Below are positions 1 through 10,167 of a stretch of 64,000 nt of DNA, piece after piece. The notes under the pieces were generated by a model that was not told where the DNA came from, made no database searches, and saw nothing but the letters and a program-made list of their open reading frames with translations. The position numbers and the translations under genes are program-made. Numbering within the stretch: the stretch's first letter is position 1; each line of letters begins with the position of its first letter. The DNA is from Curvibacter delicatus NBRC 14919. GTDB taxonomy: Bacteria; Pseudomonadota; Gammaproteobacteria; Burkholderiales; Burkholderiaceae_C. The DNA lies in contig NZ_BCWP01000002.1 of NCBI RefSeq assembly GCF_001592265.1, positions 62,001-126,000 on the forward strand. The letters are read 5' to 3'.

Positions 1-11
1 GTGGCGGCCGT

Positions 12-761
12 TCAGATCACTTTCGCTTCGTTCTTGAGTTTGTCGACCAGGGTGGCGACATCAGGGACTTTGATGCCGGCTTTGCGGCCTGCGGGTTCGC
101 TGACCTTGACGGTCTTCAGGCGCGGGGCAACGTCCACGCCCAGGGCTGCCGGGGTCACGATTTCCAAGGGCTTTTTCTTGGCTTTCATGATGTTGGGCAG
201 GGTGACGTAGCGCGGTTCGTTCAGGCGCAGGTCGGTGGTGACGACGGCGGGCAGGCTCAGGGCCAGGGTTTCCAGGCCGCCGTCGATTTCGCGGGTGACG
301 GTGGCTTTGCCTTCGGCGATCTCGACCTTGGAGGCGAAGGTGGCCTGGGGCAGGTCGGTCAGGGCGGCGAGCATCTGGCCAACTTGGTTGGCGTCGTCGT
401 CGATGGCTTGTTTACCGAGGATGACGAGGCCGGGTTGTTCTTTGGCCACCAGAGCAGCGAGGAGTTTGGCCACGGCCAGGGGTTGGAGTTCGTCTGCAGA
501 CTCCACCAGGATGGCCCGGTCGGCTCCGATGGCCATGGCGGTGCGCAGGGTTTCCTGGCATTGGCTCACGCCGCACGACACCGCGATGACTTCCGTCACC
601 ACGCCTTTTTCTTTCAGGCGCACGGCTTCTTCAACGGCAATCTCGTCAAACGGGTTCATGCTCATCTTCACGTTGGCGATGTCCACCCCCGTGCCGTCCG
701 ACTTGACCCGTACCTTGACGTTGTAGTCCACCACTCGCTTGACCGCGACCAGTACTTTCAT
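12..761 (-). CDS. etfB: Electron transfer flavoprotein subunit beta
   Basis: 249 aa. Beta subunit of the soluble ETF heterodimer, which takes electrons from acyl-CoA dehydrogenases and passes them to ETF-quinone oxidoreductase. The N-terminus [14 protein letters not shown] and the conserved stretch [19 protein letters not shown] are typical of the family, as is the length. I chose ATG 761 because AAGGTG lies seven bases upstream; a GTG nine bases further out lacks a better site. It lies just downstream of the acyl-CoA ligase on the same strand, fitting its role as electron acceptor for the two acyl-CoA dehydrogenases of this cluster. etfA would be expected just beyond the left edge. Confidence 0.95.
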   Translation of the reverse strand: MKVLVAVKRVVDYNVKVRVKSDGTGVDIANVKMSMNPFDEIAVEEAVRLKEKGVVTEVIAVSCGVSQCQETLRTAMAIGADRAILVESADELQPLAVAKLLAALVAKEQPGLVILGKQAIDDDANQVGQMLAALTDLPQATFASKVEIAEGKATVTREIDGGLETLALSLPAVVTTDLRLNEPRYVTLPNIMKAKKKPLEIVTPAALGVDVAPRLKTVKVSEPAGRKAGIKVPDVATLVDKLKNEAKVI

Positions 762-778
762 GGTTTTCACCTTTTCAT

Positions 779-2350
779 TCAGTTGGAGGATGTGCGCGAG
801 GCTTCGCCAGCGAGCGAATCGCGCAGTTCACGTTTGAGCACCTTGCCGATGGCACTGCGGGGCAGTTCGCCCACCACATGCACAGCGGCCACGCGCTGGG
901 TTTTGCCCGCGCGGGCGTTGAACCAGTCTTTCAGACTCTCGGGGCTGGCATCACCGGCATCGGCTGCAGGGCGAACCACCACAAACGCCACCGGGGTTTC
1001 GCCCCATTGCACACTGGGCATGCCCACCACCGCCACGTCCTGCACGGCAGGGTGCTGGCGGAACTGGGCCTCCAGGTCACTGGGGTAAACATTGAAGCCG
1101 CCGCTGATGATCATGTCCTTGCGGCGGTCCATCAGCACCAGGAAGCCGTCTGCGTCCAAGCGGCCCACGTCGCCGGTACGGATGAAGCGCTTGCCCTGGG
1201 CATCGAACCATTCGGCCTCGCGGGTTTTGTCGGGCTGGTTGTGGTAGCCCGTCATCATGCCGGGGGAGTGGCCCACGACCTCGCCCACGGCATCGGGGTT
1301 GACGGCCAGGTTCAGTTCAATGCCGTCCTCGTCAATCAGGCGGATGTCGTGCCCTTCGGCTGGACGGCCCACCGTGTGCAGCTTGTCGGGGTGTTCGTGG
1401 GCGTTGAGCAAACAGGTGCCACCGCCTTCGGTCATGCCATAGAACTCCACCAGCCCGCCCGGCCAGCGGCGCAGCACCTCGGCTTTGAGCGCCGCCGAAA
1501 ACGGCGCGCTGGTGCAGAACTTCATCTGGAAGGCCGACAGGTCGAAGGCATCAAAGTCCGCCACGGCCATCAGCCGCTGGTACTGCACCGGCACCAGCAT
1601 GGTGTGGGTGATGCGCTCTTGCTGCGCCAGTTCCAGGTAACGCCGTGCATCGAACTTCGGCATCAGCACCACGGCACCGCCGAAGGCCAGCGTGGGGAAA
1701 AAGACCACCAGCGTGGTGTTGGAATACAGCGGGGTGGACAGCAGGGCCCGACTGGCGGGGCCGTAGCCGTAGGCCAGCCCCCGGCGCACGTGGGTCCAGC
1801 GCATGCCGTGCGACTGCACGATGCCTTTGGGCGTCCCGGTGGTGCCCGACGAATAGATGATGTTGAACGGTGCCTCGGGCGCGATGGCCACCGGCTGGGG
1901 TTGTGAACCTTCAGGAGCCATCCAGGTGCCCAGGTCCGCCAGCAAAGACACCTGGGGCACACCGTGGTCCGCAGGCACCAGGGCCTGGGTGCTGGCGTCC
2001 ACCCACAGGTGCTGTGCCTGCGCATCGCGCAGCATGGCAACCAGCGTGTCAGGGGTGACGGACGGGGCCAGCGGCGCCACCACCACACCCGCGCGCAAAG
2101 CCCCAAGGAACAACACAACGTAGTCCACGCTGGCGTTGGCATACACCGCAATGGCCTGGCCCGCCTGCACACCGTCGCGTTGCAGCGCGGCGGCCACCCG
2201 GTCCATGCGGGCGTCCAACTCGGCGTAGGTCAGCGACCGCTCGGGGTCTTGAACGGCCAGGGCAGCGGGTTGCGCAGCGGCCAGCGTGCGCAGCCGTTCG
2301 GGAAGCGGGATGAACGGGGTGTCCGGGTGGATGGCAGGGACGGGGGTCAT
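779..2350 (-). CDS. AMP-forming acyl-CoA ligase
   Basis: 523 aa class I adenylate-forming enzyme: activates a carboxylic acid as acyl-AMP and then transfers it to CoA. Visible motifs are the phosphate-binding loop [11 protein letters not shown] (about residues 166-176), FYGMTEGG, the RTGD hinge region, [13 protein letters not shown] and the C-terminal catalytic-lysine segment [13 protein letters not shown]. The start is ATG 2350, whose ATGA overlaps the stop of the upstream receptor gene; the open frame runs further upstream but is only the shadow of that gene. The substrate is unknown; context suggests a medium-chain or dicarboxylic acid, as for PimA of Rhodopseudomonas palustris. Part of the leftward beta-oxidation operon. 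Confidence 0.9.
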   Translation of the reverse strand: MTPVPAIHPDTPFIPLPERLRTLAAAQPAALAVQDPERSLTYAELDARMDRVAAALQRDGVQAGQAIAVYANASVDYVVLFLGALRAGVVVAPLAPSVTPDTLVAMLRDAQAQHLWVDASTQALVPADHGVPQVSLLADLGTWMAPEGSQPQPVAIAPEAPFNIIYSSGTTGTPKGIVQSHGMRWTHVRRGLAYGYGPASRALLSTPLYSNTTLVVFFPTLAFGGAVVLMPKFDARRYLELAQQERITHTMLVPVQYQRLMAVADFDAFDLSAFQMKFCTSAPFSAALKAEVLRRWPGGLVEFYGMTEGGGTCLLNAHEHPDKLHTVGRPAEGHDIRLIDEDGIELNLAVNPDAVGEVVGHSPGMMTGYHNQPDKTREAEWFDAQGKRFIRTGDVGRLDADGFLVLMDRRKDMIISGGFNVYPSDLEAQFRQHPAVQDVAVVGMPSVQWGETPVAFVVVRPAADAGDASPESLKDWFNARAGKTQRVAAVHVVGELPRSAIGKVLKRELRDSLAGEASRTSSN

Positions 2351-3360
2351 TCGACAGCGAGGCCTTTGTCTTGGATGACCTTGCCCCACTTGGTGTAGTC
2401 CTGCTCCACCCGTTGGGCGAGTTGAGCGGGGTTCTGATACCGGGCAATGGCGCCCGCATTCAGCAGTTTGTCTTGTGTGTCCTTCTCGGCCAGGATCTGG
2501 CTGCACTCGGCCGCCACGCGGTCCACGATGGCCTTGGGCGTGCCCAACGGAGCCAGCAAGCCGCCCCAGGACACCGCCTCAAAACCCTTGAACCCCTGCT
2601 CGGCGATGGTTTTCACATCGGGCAGTACGCTGACCCGCTGCGGCGAACCCACCGCAATGGCGCGCAGCTTGCCCGACTGGATGTGGGGCAGGGCCGCCAC
2701 CAAGTCGGCATACATCAGCGGCACCTGACCGCCAATGATGTCGGTGATGGCGGGCACACCGCCTTTGTAGGGCACGTGCTGCATGTCAAAACCGCCCATT
2801 TGCTTGAGCAGCTCCATGCTCAGGTGGCCGAAACTGCCCGGGCCCGAGCTGGTGTAGTTGAGCTTGCCCGGCTGCGCCTTGGCGTGGGTGATCATGCGCT
2901 GCACGTCGGTGACGGTGGGCATTTGCGTGGGGTTGACCACCACCACGATGGGCAGGTCGTACAGCGTGGCCACGGGCGTGAAGTCGTTCACGGTGTGGTA
3001 GCCCGCCTTCTTGTACAGGTGCGGGGCCAGCAGCGTGGGGGTGGCCAGCATCATCAGGGTGTAGCCATCGGGGGCCGCCTTCATGAACTGCACCGCGGCA
3101 ATGGAGCCGGACGCACCGGCGCGGTTTTCCACCACCACGGGCTGCTTGAGCCGCTCAGCCAGCTTCTGGCCCACGATGCGCGCGGCCGTGTCGGTGGGAC
3201 CACCGGGCGGGAACGGCACCACCAGCTTGATGGGTTTGGCTGGCCAGGCCTGGGCCAGCGCGGAGGGGCCGACCAGGGCGGCCGCCACGCCCACCAGGGC
3301 CGCCAAACAGGTGCGGCGCCCCAACCGGGACGGCGCGAAAGGGAGGGAAGTCGGGTTCAT
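2347..3360 (-). CDS. Bug-family (TctC-like) periplasmic solute receptor
   Basis: 337 aa tripartite tricarboxylate transporter receptor. After a signal sequence with RLGRR and an alanine-rich core ending ALAQ, the mature protein begins WPAKPIKLVVPFPPGGPTD, the hallmark of the Bug family, whose members bind carboxylates in the periplasm. Start ATG 3360 has AAGGA nine bases upstream; the longer frame lacks a signal peptide at its start. No TctA/TctB membrane genes are nearby, which is usual for the greatly expanded Bug families of Burkholderiales. Overlaps the ligase start by ATGA, so it is cotranscribed; presumably it captures the acid that the ligase activates. Confidence 0.9.
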   Translation of the reverse strand: MNPTSLPFAPSRLGRRTCLAALVGVAAALVGPSALAQAWPAKPIKLVVPFPPGGPTDTAARIVGQKLAERLKQPVVVENRAGASGSIAAVQFMKAAPDGYTLMMLATPTLLAPHLYKKAGYHTVNDFTPVATLYDLPIVVVVNPTQMPTVTDVQRMITHAKAQPGKLNYTSSGPGSFGHLSMELLKQMGGFDMQHVPYKGGVPAITDIIGGQVPLMYADLVAALPHIQSGKLRAIAVGSPQRVSVLPDVKTIAEQGFKGFEAVSWGGLLAPLGTPKAIVDRVAAECSQILAEKDTQDKLLNAGAIARYQNPAQLAQRVEQDYTKWGKVIQDKGLAVE

Positions 3361-3408
3361 GCTCAGGTTCCTTGCCTTGGACTCAAACAACGTCAAACAA
3401 CGCGGGGA

Positions 3409-4410
3409 TCAGTCCAGCTTGGCGCCGGACACCTTCACCACGCGTTCCCACACCAGGGCGTCCTTCTTGAACTGGGCGGCAAACTGCTCGGGGCTGCTGC
3501 CCACGGGCAAAAAGCCCATTTGCTGGATGCGTTCGCGCACCTCAGGCAGCGCCAGCACGGCCTGCACTTCCTTGCCCAGGCGGGCCACCACCTCGGGCGG
3601 GGTCTTAGCCGGCGCACTCATGCCCAGCCAACCGGTGACCTGGAACACCTCGTCCTTCACACCCTGCTCGGACATGGTGCTGACCTTGGGCAGGGCCTCC
3701 ATGCGCTGGGTGCCCGTCACGGCCAGGGGTTTGAGCTTGCCGGATTCGATGTAGGGCCGTGCCGACTGCAGGCTGGCAAACGCCATCTGGAGTTGCCCGC
3801 CCACCAGGTCTTGCAGCATGGGGGCTTCGCCCTTGTAGGCCACGTGGTTCATGTCGGCCTTGAGCTTGTCGGACAGCCAGGCGCCGGCCAGGTGGGCGTA
3901 TGAGCCCATGCCCCACGAGCCGTAGGCGATCTTGCTCTTGTTCTTTTCGATGTAAGCCAGCAGTTCGGGCGCGGTGGCCACCGGCAGTTGCGGGTTGACC
4001 AGCAACACCACAGGCGCCAGGGCAATCTGCGTGATCAGCGCCTGGTCTTTCTGCGGGTTGTAGGGCAGCTTTTCGTACAGGAACTGGTTGATCAGCATGG
4101 TGGTGCCCAACGACACCAGGAGGGTGTGGCCGTCTGCGGGTGATTTGAGCGCTGCGTCGGTGCCCGTCACGCCCCCTGCCCCGCCCCGGTTGTCCACCAG
4201 CACGGGCTGGCCCAGGCGGGTGGACAGCTTTTCGCCAATGGTGCGCGCCGTGATGTCGGTGGCACCGCCTGCCGCGTAGGGCACGATGAGTTTGATGGGC
4301 TTGCTGGGCCATGCTTGCGCGTGCGCAGTGCCCGTCATGCCCAGTGCGGCCAGGGCACTGGCAGCAGCCAGCGCGGTGGCCAAGGTGCGGCGTTGAAAAA
4401 ATGCGTTCAT
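3409..4410 (-). CDS. Bug-family (TctC-like) periplasmic solute receptor
   Basis: 333 aa, second Bug receptor of the operon. The signal peptide (QRRTLATALAAASALAALG, cleavage after AHA) is followed by AWPSKPIKLIVPYAAGGATD, the family signature. Start ATG 4410 carries AGGAGA upstream. It is clearly diverged from its neighbour, so this is not a recent tandem duplication; the two may bind different ligands. Adjacent receptors in a catabolic cluster suggest import of related carboxylates, but no ligand can be inferred from sequence. Confidence 0.9.
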   Translation of the reverse strand: MNAFFQRRTLATALAAASALAALGMTGTAHAQAWPSKPIKLIVPYAAGGATDITARTIGEKLSTRLGQPVLVDNRGGAGGVTGTDAALKSPADGHTLLVSLGTTMLINQFLYEKLPYNPQKDQALITQIALAPVVLLVNPQLPVATAPELLAYIEKNKSKIAYGSWGMGSYAHLAGAWLSDKLKADMNHVAYKGEAPMLQDLVGGQLQMAFASLQSARPYIESGKLKPLAVTGTQRMEALPKVSTMSEQGVKDEVFQVTGWLGMSAPAKTPPEVVARLGKEVQAVLALPEVRERIQQMGFLPVGSSPEQFAAQFKKDALVWERVVKVSGAKLD

Positions 4411-4469
4411 CTCAATGTCTCCTGTGGGTGGTGGAAAGGGAACGGTGTGGGCGTCGAAGGCTGGGGGGC

Positions 4470-5705
4470 TCAATCCGGCAGCGTCAGCACGCCCTGGGCG
4501 CGCAGGGCTTCCAGCTGTTCGTCGCTCATGTGCAGCAACTGGGTCAGCACCTCGCGGGTGCCTTCGCCCAGCGTGGGCGGTGCGTTGCGGATGGGCAGGC
4601 GCTGCCCGTCCAGCCGGTACGGTGGGGCAAACACATGGGTGCTGCCCGCCACCGGGTGCGGCATGTGTTGCACCAGCCCGCCGCGTTGGGTGCGCTCGCT
4701 GGTCAGCGCCTCGTGCAGGCCCGCCACCTTGCCGCAGGGTATGCCGTGCGCGGTCAGCCGCTCCAGCAGCACGTCGCGCGGGAATTGGCGGATCAGCTCG
4801 GTGACCATGGGTGCCAGTTCCAGGCGGTTGCGGGCACGTTCCACGTTGGTGGCAAAGCGGGGGTCTTCGACGATGTCGGGCCGCATCACCACCTGGCGGC
4901 AGAACTTGTCGAACTGGCTGTTGTTGCCCACGGCAATGATCAGCGGGCCGTCCGCCGCCTCGAACATGCCGTAGGGCACGATGGAGGGGTGCGCGTTGCC
5001 GTAGCGGGCGGGGTCTTTGCCCAGAATCAGCGCGTCCAGCCCGTAGTAGCCGGTGACCATCAGGCCGCAGTCGTACAGCGCCAACTCGATCAGTTGGCCT
5101 TTTTGGGTTCGCTCGCGGCGGAACAGCGCGGCCAGCACGGCCTGCGCTGCATACATGCCGGTCATCATGTCCACCACGGCCACGCCGAACTTCAGCGGAG
5201 GCATGCCCGCGTCGCCGTTCAACGCCATCAGGCCCGCCTCGCCCTGGATGACCAGGTCATAGCCCGGCCGCTTGGCCTCGGGGCCGCTGCTGTCGTAACC
5301 CGCAATGGCGCAGTAGATCAGGTCGGGCTTGAGGGCCTTGAGCTGCTCGTATCCCAGACCCAGCTTCTCGGCCCCGCCGGTTTTGAAGTTGTGGATCACC
5401 ACGTCGAACTGCGGCAGCAGTTGCTGCACGATGCGCAAGGCCTCGGGGCTTTGCAGGTCCAGCGTGATGGACCGCTTGTTGCGGTTCATGCCGTTGTAGT
5501 AGGTGGTCTCGGTCTTGCCGATGCGGATGCCCCAGTCGCGGGTGTCGTCACCCCGCCCGGGGTGCTCCACCTTGATGACCTCGGCCCCAAAGTCGGCCAG
5601 CACCTGGCCGCACAGCGGCCCGGCGAACACGCGGGACAGGTCCAGCACCCGCACGCCGCTCAGCGGCAGATCGGGGGTGTCGGAATCGATAGAGGTTTGT
5701 GCCAT
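4470..5705 (-). CDS. Family III acyl-CoA transferase (CaiB/BaiF)
   Basis: 411 aa. Moves CoA between carboxylic acids through an aspartyl-CoA thioester. Family III marks are LSGVRVLDLSRVFAGP at the N-terminus, LADFGAEVIKVEHPGRGDDTR, and the presumed catalytic Asp in VAVVDMMTGMYAAQ (about residue 179). The open frame reaches 6173 but the part above 5705 shadows the enoyl-CoA hydratase gene; MAQTSIDSDTPDLPLSG is the likely start although its ribosome site is weak. Together with the ligase it gives the cluster two ways to make the CoA thioester. The donor/acceptor pair is unknown. Confidence 0.88.
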   Translation of the reverse strand: MAQTSIDSDTPDLPLSGVRVLDLSRVFAGPLCGQVLADFGAEVIKVEHPGRGDDTRDWGIRIGKTETTYYNGMNRNKRSITLDLQSPEALRIVQQLLPQFDVVIHNFKTGGAEKLGLGYEQLKALKPDLIYCAIAGYDSSGPEAKRPGYDLVIQGEAGLMALNGDAGMPPLKFGVAVVDMMTGMYAAQAVLAALFRRERTQKGQLIELALYDCGLMVTGYYGLDALILGKDPARYGNAHPSIVPYGMFEAADGPLIIAVGNNSQFDKFCRQVVMRPDIVEDPRFATNVERARNRLELAPMVTELIRQFPRDVLLERLTAHGIPCGKVAGLHEALTSERTQRGGLVQHMPHPVAGSTHVFAPPYRLDGQRLPIRNAPPTLGEGTREVLTQLLHMSDEQLEALRAQGVLTLPD

Positions 5706-5728
5706 GTCGTGTGATGCGTGGGATGGGG

Positions 5729-6547
5729 TCAGGCAGCGGGGCGGCGCAGCTTGACGAAATCGGCCGGGCGTTTGTCCAGAAACGCCCCAATGCCCTCCAG
5801 CGATTCGGCGCTTTCCTGCGCCAGCACCATGTGGCCCGCTTCGCGCTCCAGCTGGGCTTCCAGCCCGTCGCGGTGGGCGTGGCGGCACAGGTCCTTGATG
5901 CGGGCCATGGCCTTTGTGGGGCCATCGGCCACCTGGCGGGCCAGCGCCAGCGCGGCGTCCAACGCCTGCCCGGGTTCGGCCAGCCGGTTGACGGGCCCCA
6001 GCGCATGCAGGCGCTCGCCGCTGACGCGCTCGCCGGTCAGGCACAGCTCGGTCAGCACCTGGCGCGAGACGAACTCGGCCAGAAAGGCCGTGGCCCCGCC
6101 GTCGGGCGTGAGGCCCACTTTCACATAAGCCACCGAAAACACCGCGTTGCGGGCGGCGACCAGCATGTCGCAAGCCAGCGCCAGCGACAGGCCCGCGCCC
6201 GCCGCCGCGCCTTCCACGGCGGCGATGACGGGTTTGGGACAGTCGCGCACCGAGCGGATCAGGTCGTGCAGGCCCTCCAGCCGTTCGCGCCGCTCGCTCA
6301 CCGGCAGCTCGCGCCGCTTGATGAGCTGGCGCAAATCGCCCCCGGCGCAGAAGTGGCCGCCCTCCCCGGTCAGCACCACCGCGCCCACCGTGGGGTCGGC
6401 CGCTGCGGCTTGCAGCGCGGCCTTGACGCCCAGGTAGAACTCCAGGGTGAGCGCGTTGCGCGCGGCCACGTTGTTGTTGGACAGGACCAGCACGGCCCCA
6501 TCGCGGCGGGTCAGCAGGGCATCGGAAGCTGCGGTCTGCGTGCTCAT
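5729..6547 (-). CDS. Enoyl-CoA hydratase/isomerase family protein
   Basis: 272 aa crotonase-fold enzyme. The oxyanion-hole segments are visible: GGHFCAGGDLRQL (about residues 65-77) and the AAAGAGLSLALACD region that follows VIAAVEG. It would hydrate a trans-2-enoyl-CoA or act on a branched or substituted intermediate; the fused protein at 10168-12315 already has a hydratase domain, so this second one may serve a different chain position. It starts three bases after the end of the neighbouring acyl-CoA dehydrogenase, indicating tight operon packing. Confidence 0.9.
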   Translation of the reverse strand: MSTQTAASDALLTRRDGAVLVLSNNNVAARNALTLEFYLGVKAALQAAAADPTVGAVVLTGEGGHFCAGGDLRQLIKRRELPVSERRERLEGLHDLIRSVRDCPKPVIAAVEGAAAGAGLSLALACDMLVAARNAVFSVAYVKVGLTPDGGATAFLAEFVSRQVLTELCLTGERVSGERLHALGPVNRLAEPGQALDAALALARQVADGPTKAMARIKDLCRHAHRDGLEAQLEREAGHMVLAQESAESLEGIGAFLDKRPADFVKLRRPAA

Positions 6548-6550
6548 GGC

Positions 6551-7696
6551 TCAGACCTCTGCCGTGGCCTGGGACAGCGCGATGAAGCGCGCCAGGTGGT
6601 GGTCTTCGTCGCCAAACTGGTGATCGATCATCACCAACCGCTTGGCGTAGTGCGACAGAGGCAGCTCCCAGGTCATGCCAATGCCGCCGTGCATCTGGAT
6701 GCTTTCTTCCGCCACCAGCGTGCCGATGCGGCCCACGCTGTATTTGGCAGCCGACAAGGCTTTTTCCCGCGCCAGGCGGTCGGTGTCGTCCACCGCGGCT
6801 GCCGCGTTGATCACCGCCGAGCGGGCCTGCTCCACCTCCAGCAGCAGGTCGGCCATGCGGTGTTGCAAGGCCTGGAAGCTGCCAATGGGCACGCCGAACT
6901 GCTTGCGGGTGCGCAGGTACTCCAGCGTCTGGTCCTTGGCCACGTCCATGGCACCCAGGCTTTCAGATGCCAGCGCCAGCAGCGCATAGCCGCTGATGCG
7001 CTCCAGCACCGCCAGGCCCTGGCCCTCGGTGCCCAGCAGCGCGTCGGCCCCCACGGCCACGCTGGCCAAGGTCAGCTCCGCCGTGCGGCCCCCGTCGATG
7101 CGGCCATTGCCCCGTTTGGACAGCCCCGCCGCCGTGCCCGGCACCAGGAACAGGCTGATGCCGTCTGCATCCGGTGCAGCGCCCGAGGTGCGTGCCGACA
7201 CCAGCAGCAGGTCTGCCGAATCGCCCAACGGCACCACGGCCTTGGTGCCGTTCAGCACCCAGCCTGTAGCCGTCTGTGCAGCGGTCATGGCCACATGGCT
7301 CAGCTCGTAATGGCTGCCGGGCTCGTCGTGCGCCAGCGCGGCCACGGTGCCACCGCTGACGATGCCCTCCAGCTGCGCCCGCTGTGCGTCGGTGCCCGCC
7401 GCGATCAGCGCCTGCCCCACCACCAGCGCGCCCAGCATGGGCTCCACGGCTAGGTTGCGGCCCAGGCATTCGAACACCAGGCTCACGTCAAAACCCGAGC
7501 CGCCAAAGCCGCCCGCCTCTTCCGGGAACAGGGCACCAATGGCCCCCAGTTCCGCCAGACCGGCGTACAGCGATGTTGAATAGCCAAAAGTGCCTTCCGC
7601 GCTTTGGTGGCGTCTTTCGATGCTATTGTTTTCAGAAAGGTAGCGGTTCAGCGAGTCCGCCAGCATGCGGCGGTCTTCGGTGTGTTGGAAGTTCAT
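6551..7696 (-). CDS. Acyl-CoA dehydrogenase, small-subunit type (PimD-like)
   Basis: 381 aa FAD-dependent acyl-CoA dehydrogenase with the N-terminal helical domain (FQHTEDRRMLADSLNRYL), a middle beta domain with SHYELSHVAMTA and GTKAVVPLGDSADLLLV, and the C-terminal four-helix domain with RKQFGVPIGSFQALQHRMAD and EESIQMHGGIGMTWE. It is shorter and diverged from the 398 aa paralogue upstream; this large/small pairing is how PimC and PimD occur in dicarboxylate-degrading clusters. The two may form a heteromer. Electrons would pass to ETF (etfB at the left end). Confidence 0.9.
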   Translation of the reverse strand: MNFQHTEDRRMLADSLNRYLSENNSIERRHQSAEGTFGYSTSLYAGLAELGAIGALFPEEAGGFGGSGFDVSLVFECLGRNLAVEPMLGALVVGQALIAAGTDAQRAQLEGIVSGGTVAALAHDEPGSHYELSHVAMTAAQTATGWVLNGTKAVVPLGDSADLLLVSARTSGAAPDADGISLFLVPGTAAGLSKRGNGRIDGGRTAELTLASVAVGADALLGTEGQGLAVLERISGYALLALASESLGAMDVAKDQTLEYLRTRKQFGVPIGSFQALQHRMADLLLEVEQARSAVINAAAAVDDTDRLAREKALSAAKYSVGRIGTLVAEESIQMHGGIGMTWELPLSHYAKRLVMIDHQFGDEDHHLARFIALSQATAEV

Positions 7697-7718
7697 GTGT
7701 GTGTCCTTCTGGCGCGGC

Positions 7719-8915
7719 TCACAGGCCCAAAATCATCTTGGAGATGATGTTTTTCTGGATCTCGTTGGACCCACCGAAGATCGACAGCTTGCGGTAGTTG
7801 AAATAGTTGGCCGCAGCGGTGGCCGCTTCAGGCTCGCCCAGCGGCGGCTCGGCATACCCTTCGTACTGCGCGGCTTCCACAAACGGAATGGCGTAAGGCC
7901 CCATGGCCCGGCGGATGAGCGACAAAATCTCTTGCCGGATTTCGGTGCCGCGAATCTTGAGCATGGAGCTTTCGGCCCCCGGCACGCCACCACCGGCCAC
8001 GGCGGCAATCACCCGCAGGTTGGTGGTTTTCATGTTCTCCAGGTCAATTTCCACGCGGGCCATGCGGGCGGCAAACAGCGGGTCGCGGTCCAGCGGCTGG
8101 CCGTTCTTCAACACGCGGGCGGCAATCACCTTCAGCTTGGCCAGCGCGGCCACACAAAAGCCCACGCCCGCAATGCCGGTGCGCTCGTAGGTGAGCAAAA
8201 ACTTGGCGTAGGTCCAGCCCTTGTTTTCTTCGCCCACCAGGTTCTCGGCGGGCACCTTCACGTCGGTGAAGAACACCTCGTTCACCTCGCGGTCGCCGTC
8301 CAGCGTGCGGATGGGGCGCAGCTCCACGCCGGGGCTGTTCATGTCCACCAGCAGGAAGCTGATGCCCGACTGGGCCTTGGCCTCGCGGTCGGTGCGCACC
8401 AGGCAGAAGATCATGTTGGCGTGCTGGCCCTGGGTGGTCCAGGTCTTTTGGCCGTTGACGATGTAGTGGTCACCCTCGCGAACTGCCGTGGTTTTCACCG
8501 AAGCCAGGTCCGACCCCGCGCCGGGCTCGGAGTAGCCCTGGCACCACCAGTCTTCCCCGCTCAGGATGCGGGGCAGCCAGTACGCCTTTTGCTGCTCGTT
8601 GCCGTATTTGATGAGCACCGGGCCCAGCATGTTCACGCCAAAGGGCACGATGCGCGGGCCACCGGCCAGTGCGCACTCGGTGTCGAAAATGAACTTTTCC
8701 ACCGCGCCCCAGCCCGGGCCGCCGTGGGCCTTGGGCCAGTGGTTGGCCAGCCAGCCACGGGCGTTGAGGATGGCGTGCCATTCCTCCTGGTCGGCCTTGG
8801 TCAGGCGTTGCCCGGCCTTCACCTTGTGGGCAATGCGTTCGGGCAGCTTGTCTTTCAGGAAGGCGCGCACTTCGTCGCGGAACGCCAGCTCCTGCGGGGT
8901 GAATTGAAGGTCCAT
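7719..8915 (-). CDS. Acyl-CoA dehydrogenase, large-subunit type (PimC-like)
   Basis: 398 aa acyl-CoA dehydrogenase. Begins MDLQFTPQELAFRDEVRAFL; the flavin-site segments WWCQGYSEPGAGSDLASV and NGQKTWTTQGQHANMIFCLVRT are intact, and the C-terminus has the family end YNYRKLSIFGGSNEIQKNI (reading YFNYRKLSIFGGSNE). It precedes the small-type dehydrogenase by 22 bp and follows the thiolase by 18 bp. The pairing with a PimD-like partner and a PimF-like fusion supports a role in beta-oxidation of dicarboxylic or medium-chain acids; the true substrate cannot be read from sequence. Confidence 0.92.
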   Translation of the reverse strand: MDLQFTPQELAFRDEVRAFLKDKLPERIAHKVKAGQRLTKADQEEWHAILNARGWLANHWPKAHGGPGWGAVEKFIFDTECALAGGPRIVPFGVNMLGPVLIKYGNEQQKAYWLPRILSGEDWWCQGYSEPGAGSDLASVKTTAVREGDHYIVNGQKTWTTQGQHANMIFCLVRTDREAKAQSGISFLLVDMNSPGVELRPIRTLDGDREVNEVFFTDVKVPAENLVGEENKGWTYAKFLLTYERTGIAGVGFCVAALAKLKVIAARVLKNGQPLDRDPLFAARMARVEIDLENMKTTNLRVIAAVAGGGVPGAESSMLKIRGTEIRQEILSLIRRAMGPYAIPFVEAAQYEGYAEPPLGEPEAATAAANYFNYRKLSIFGGSNEIQKNIISKMILGL

Positions 8916-8933
8916 TTCGGCAGCTCCCCTGCT

Positions 8934-10130
8934 TCAGAAAATTTCAAACAGCCCGGCGGCACCCATGCCCCCGGCAATGCACATGGTCACCACGCCCCAC
9001 TTGACGCGCTGGCCCGCGGCCTTGCGGCGGCGGCCTTCCAGCAGGATGTGGCCGGCCAGCCGCGCCCCGGTCATGCCAAAGGGGTGGCCGATGGCGATGG
9101 CACCGCCATCGACGTTCAGGCGCTCGGCCGGGATGCCCAGCGTCTGCTGGCAATACAGGGCTTGCGAGGCAAAGGCCTCGTTCAACTCCCACAGGTCAAT
9201 GTCATCCACCGTCAGGCCGTGGCGCTTGAGCAGCTTGGGCACGGCGTACACGGGGCCAATGCCCATTTCGTCCGGCTCGCAACCGGCCACCGCCATGCCG
9301 TGGAAGGCCCCCAGCGGTTGCAGGCCCAGGCGCTCGGCCTCGGCGGCTTCCATCAGCACGCAGGCGCTGGCACCGTCGGACAGCTGCGAGGCATTGCCCG
9401 CGGTGATGAACTGCTCCGGCCCCTTCACCGGGGCCAGCTTAGCCAGCGACTCGTAGGTGGTGCCCGCGCGGTTGCAGTTGTCCGCGGTGGCGGTCACTTC
9501 GCGCTGGCTGACCGTGCCGGTTTCCTTGTCGGTGACGGCCATCACCGTGGTGCAAGGCACGATTTCCTCGGCGTACCGGCCTGCGGCCTGGGCCTCGGCC
9601 ACCTTGCGCTGGCTCTCCACCGAGAAGCGGTCCTGCGCCTCGCGGCTGATGCCGTAGCGGCGGGCCACCACGTCGGCGGTGTCGATCATTTCCATGTACA
9701 GCGCGGGCTTGTGCTCCACGATCCACGGGTCCAGGCCGCTCTGGCCGTCCTGGCGGCTGCGAATGCCCGAAATGCTTTCCACCCCACCGGCAATCATGGC
9801 CGGGGCACCGTCCACCACGATGCGCCCTGCGGCAATGGCAATGGCCTGCAGGCCCGAGGCGCAAAAGCGGTTGACCGTGGTGCCCGCAATCGTCAGCGGC
9901 AGTTGCGAGCGGATGATGGTCTGCCGCGCCACGTTGCGCCCGGTGATGCCTTCGGGGTAGCCGCAACCCAAAATCGCGTCTTCGATCAGCGCCGGGTCAA
10001 TGCCCGCGCGGTCCACGGCGGCGCGCACGGCAAAACTGGCCAGCGTGGGACCGGGGGTGATGTTGAACTCGCCGCGGTGCGATTTGGTCAGCGGCGTGCG
10101 GGCGGTCGAAACGATGACGGCTTGGCGCAT
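8934..10130 (-). CDS. Acetyl-CoA acyltransferase (thiolase)
   Basis: 398 aa degradative thiolase: cleaves 3-ketoacyl-CoA with CoA to acetyl-CoA and a shortened acyl-CoA. The nucleophilic Cys is in [11 protein letters not shown] (about residue 90), the active-site His in [16 protein letters not shown] and the acid/base Cys in [15 protein letters not shown]. Starts with [13 protein letters not shown], typical of the family, and has the usual length. It supplies the last beta-oxidation step between the fused hydratase/dehydrogenase upstream and the acyl-CoA dehydrogenases downstream. Confidence 0.94.
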   Translation of the reverse strand: MRQAVIVSTARTPLTKSHRGEFNITPGPTLASFAVRAAVDRAGIDPALIEDAILGCGYPEGITGRNVARQTIIRSQLPLTIAGTTVNRFCASGLQAIAIAAGRIVVDGAPAMIAGGVESISGIRSRQDGQSGLDPWIVEHKPALYMEMIDTADVVARRYGISREAQDRFSVESQRKVAEAQAAGRYAEEIVPCTTVMAVTDKETGTVSQREVTATADNCNRAGTTYESLAKLAPVKGPEQFITAGNASQLSDGASACVLMEAAEAERLGLQPLGAFHGMAVAGCEPDEMGIGPVYAVPKLLKRHGLTVDDIDLWELNEAFASQALYCQQTLGIPAERLNVDGGAIAIGHPFGMTGARLAGHILLEGRRRKAAGQRVKWGVVTMCIAGGMGAAGLFEIF

Positions 10131-10167
10131 GGGTGTGAGTCTCCGGGGGGTGTTCTGTGAGCGGGGT

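Noticed and set aside
7665-10160. An 831-codon rightward open frame
   Set aside because: It is a His/Gly/Arg-rich antisense shadow of the two acyl-CoA dehydrogenase/thiolase genes; similar long opposite-strand frames occur all over this high-GC window.
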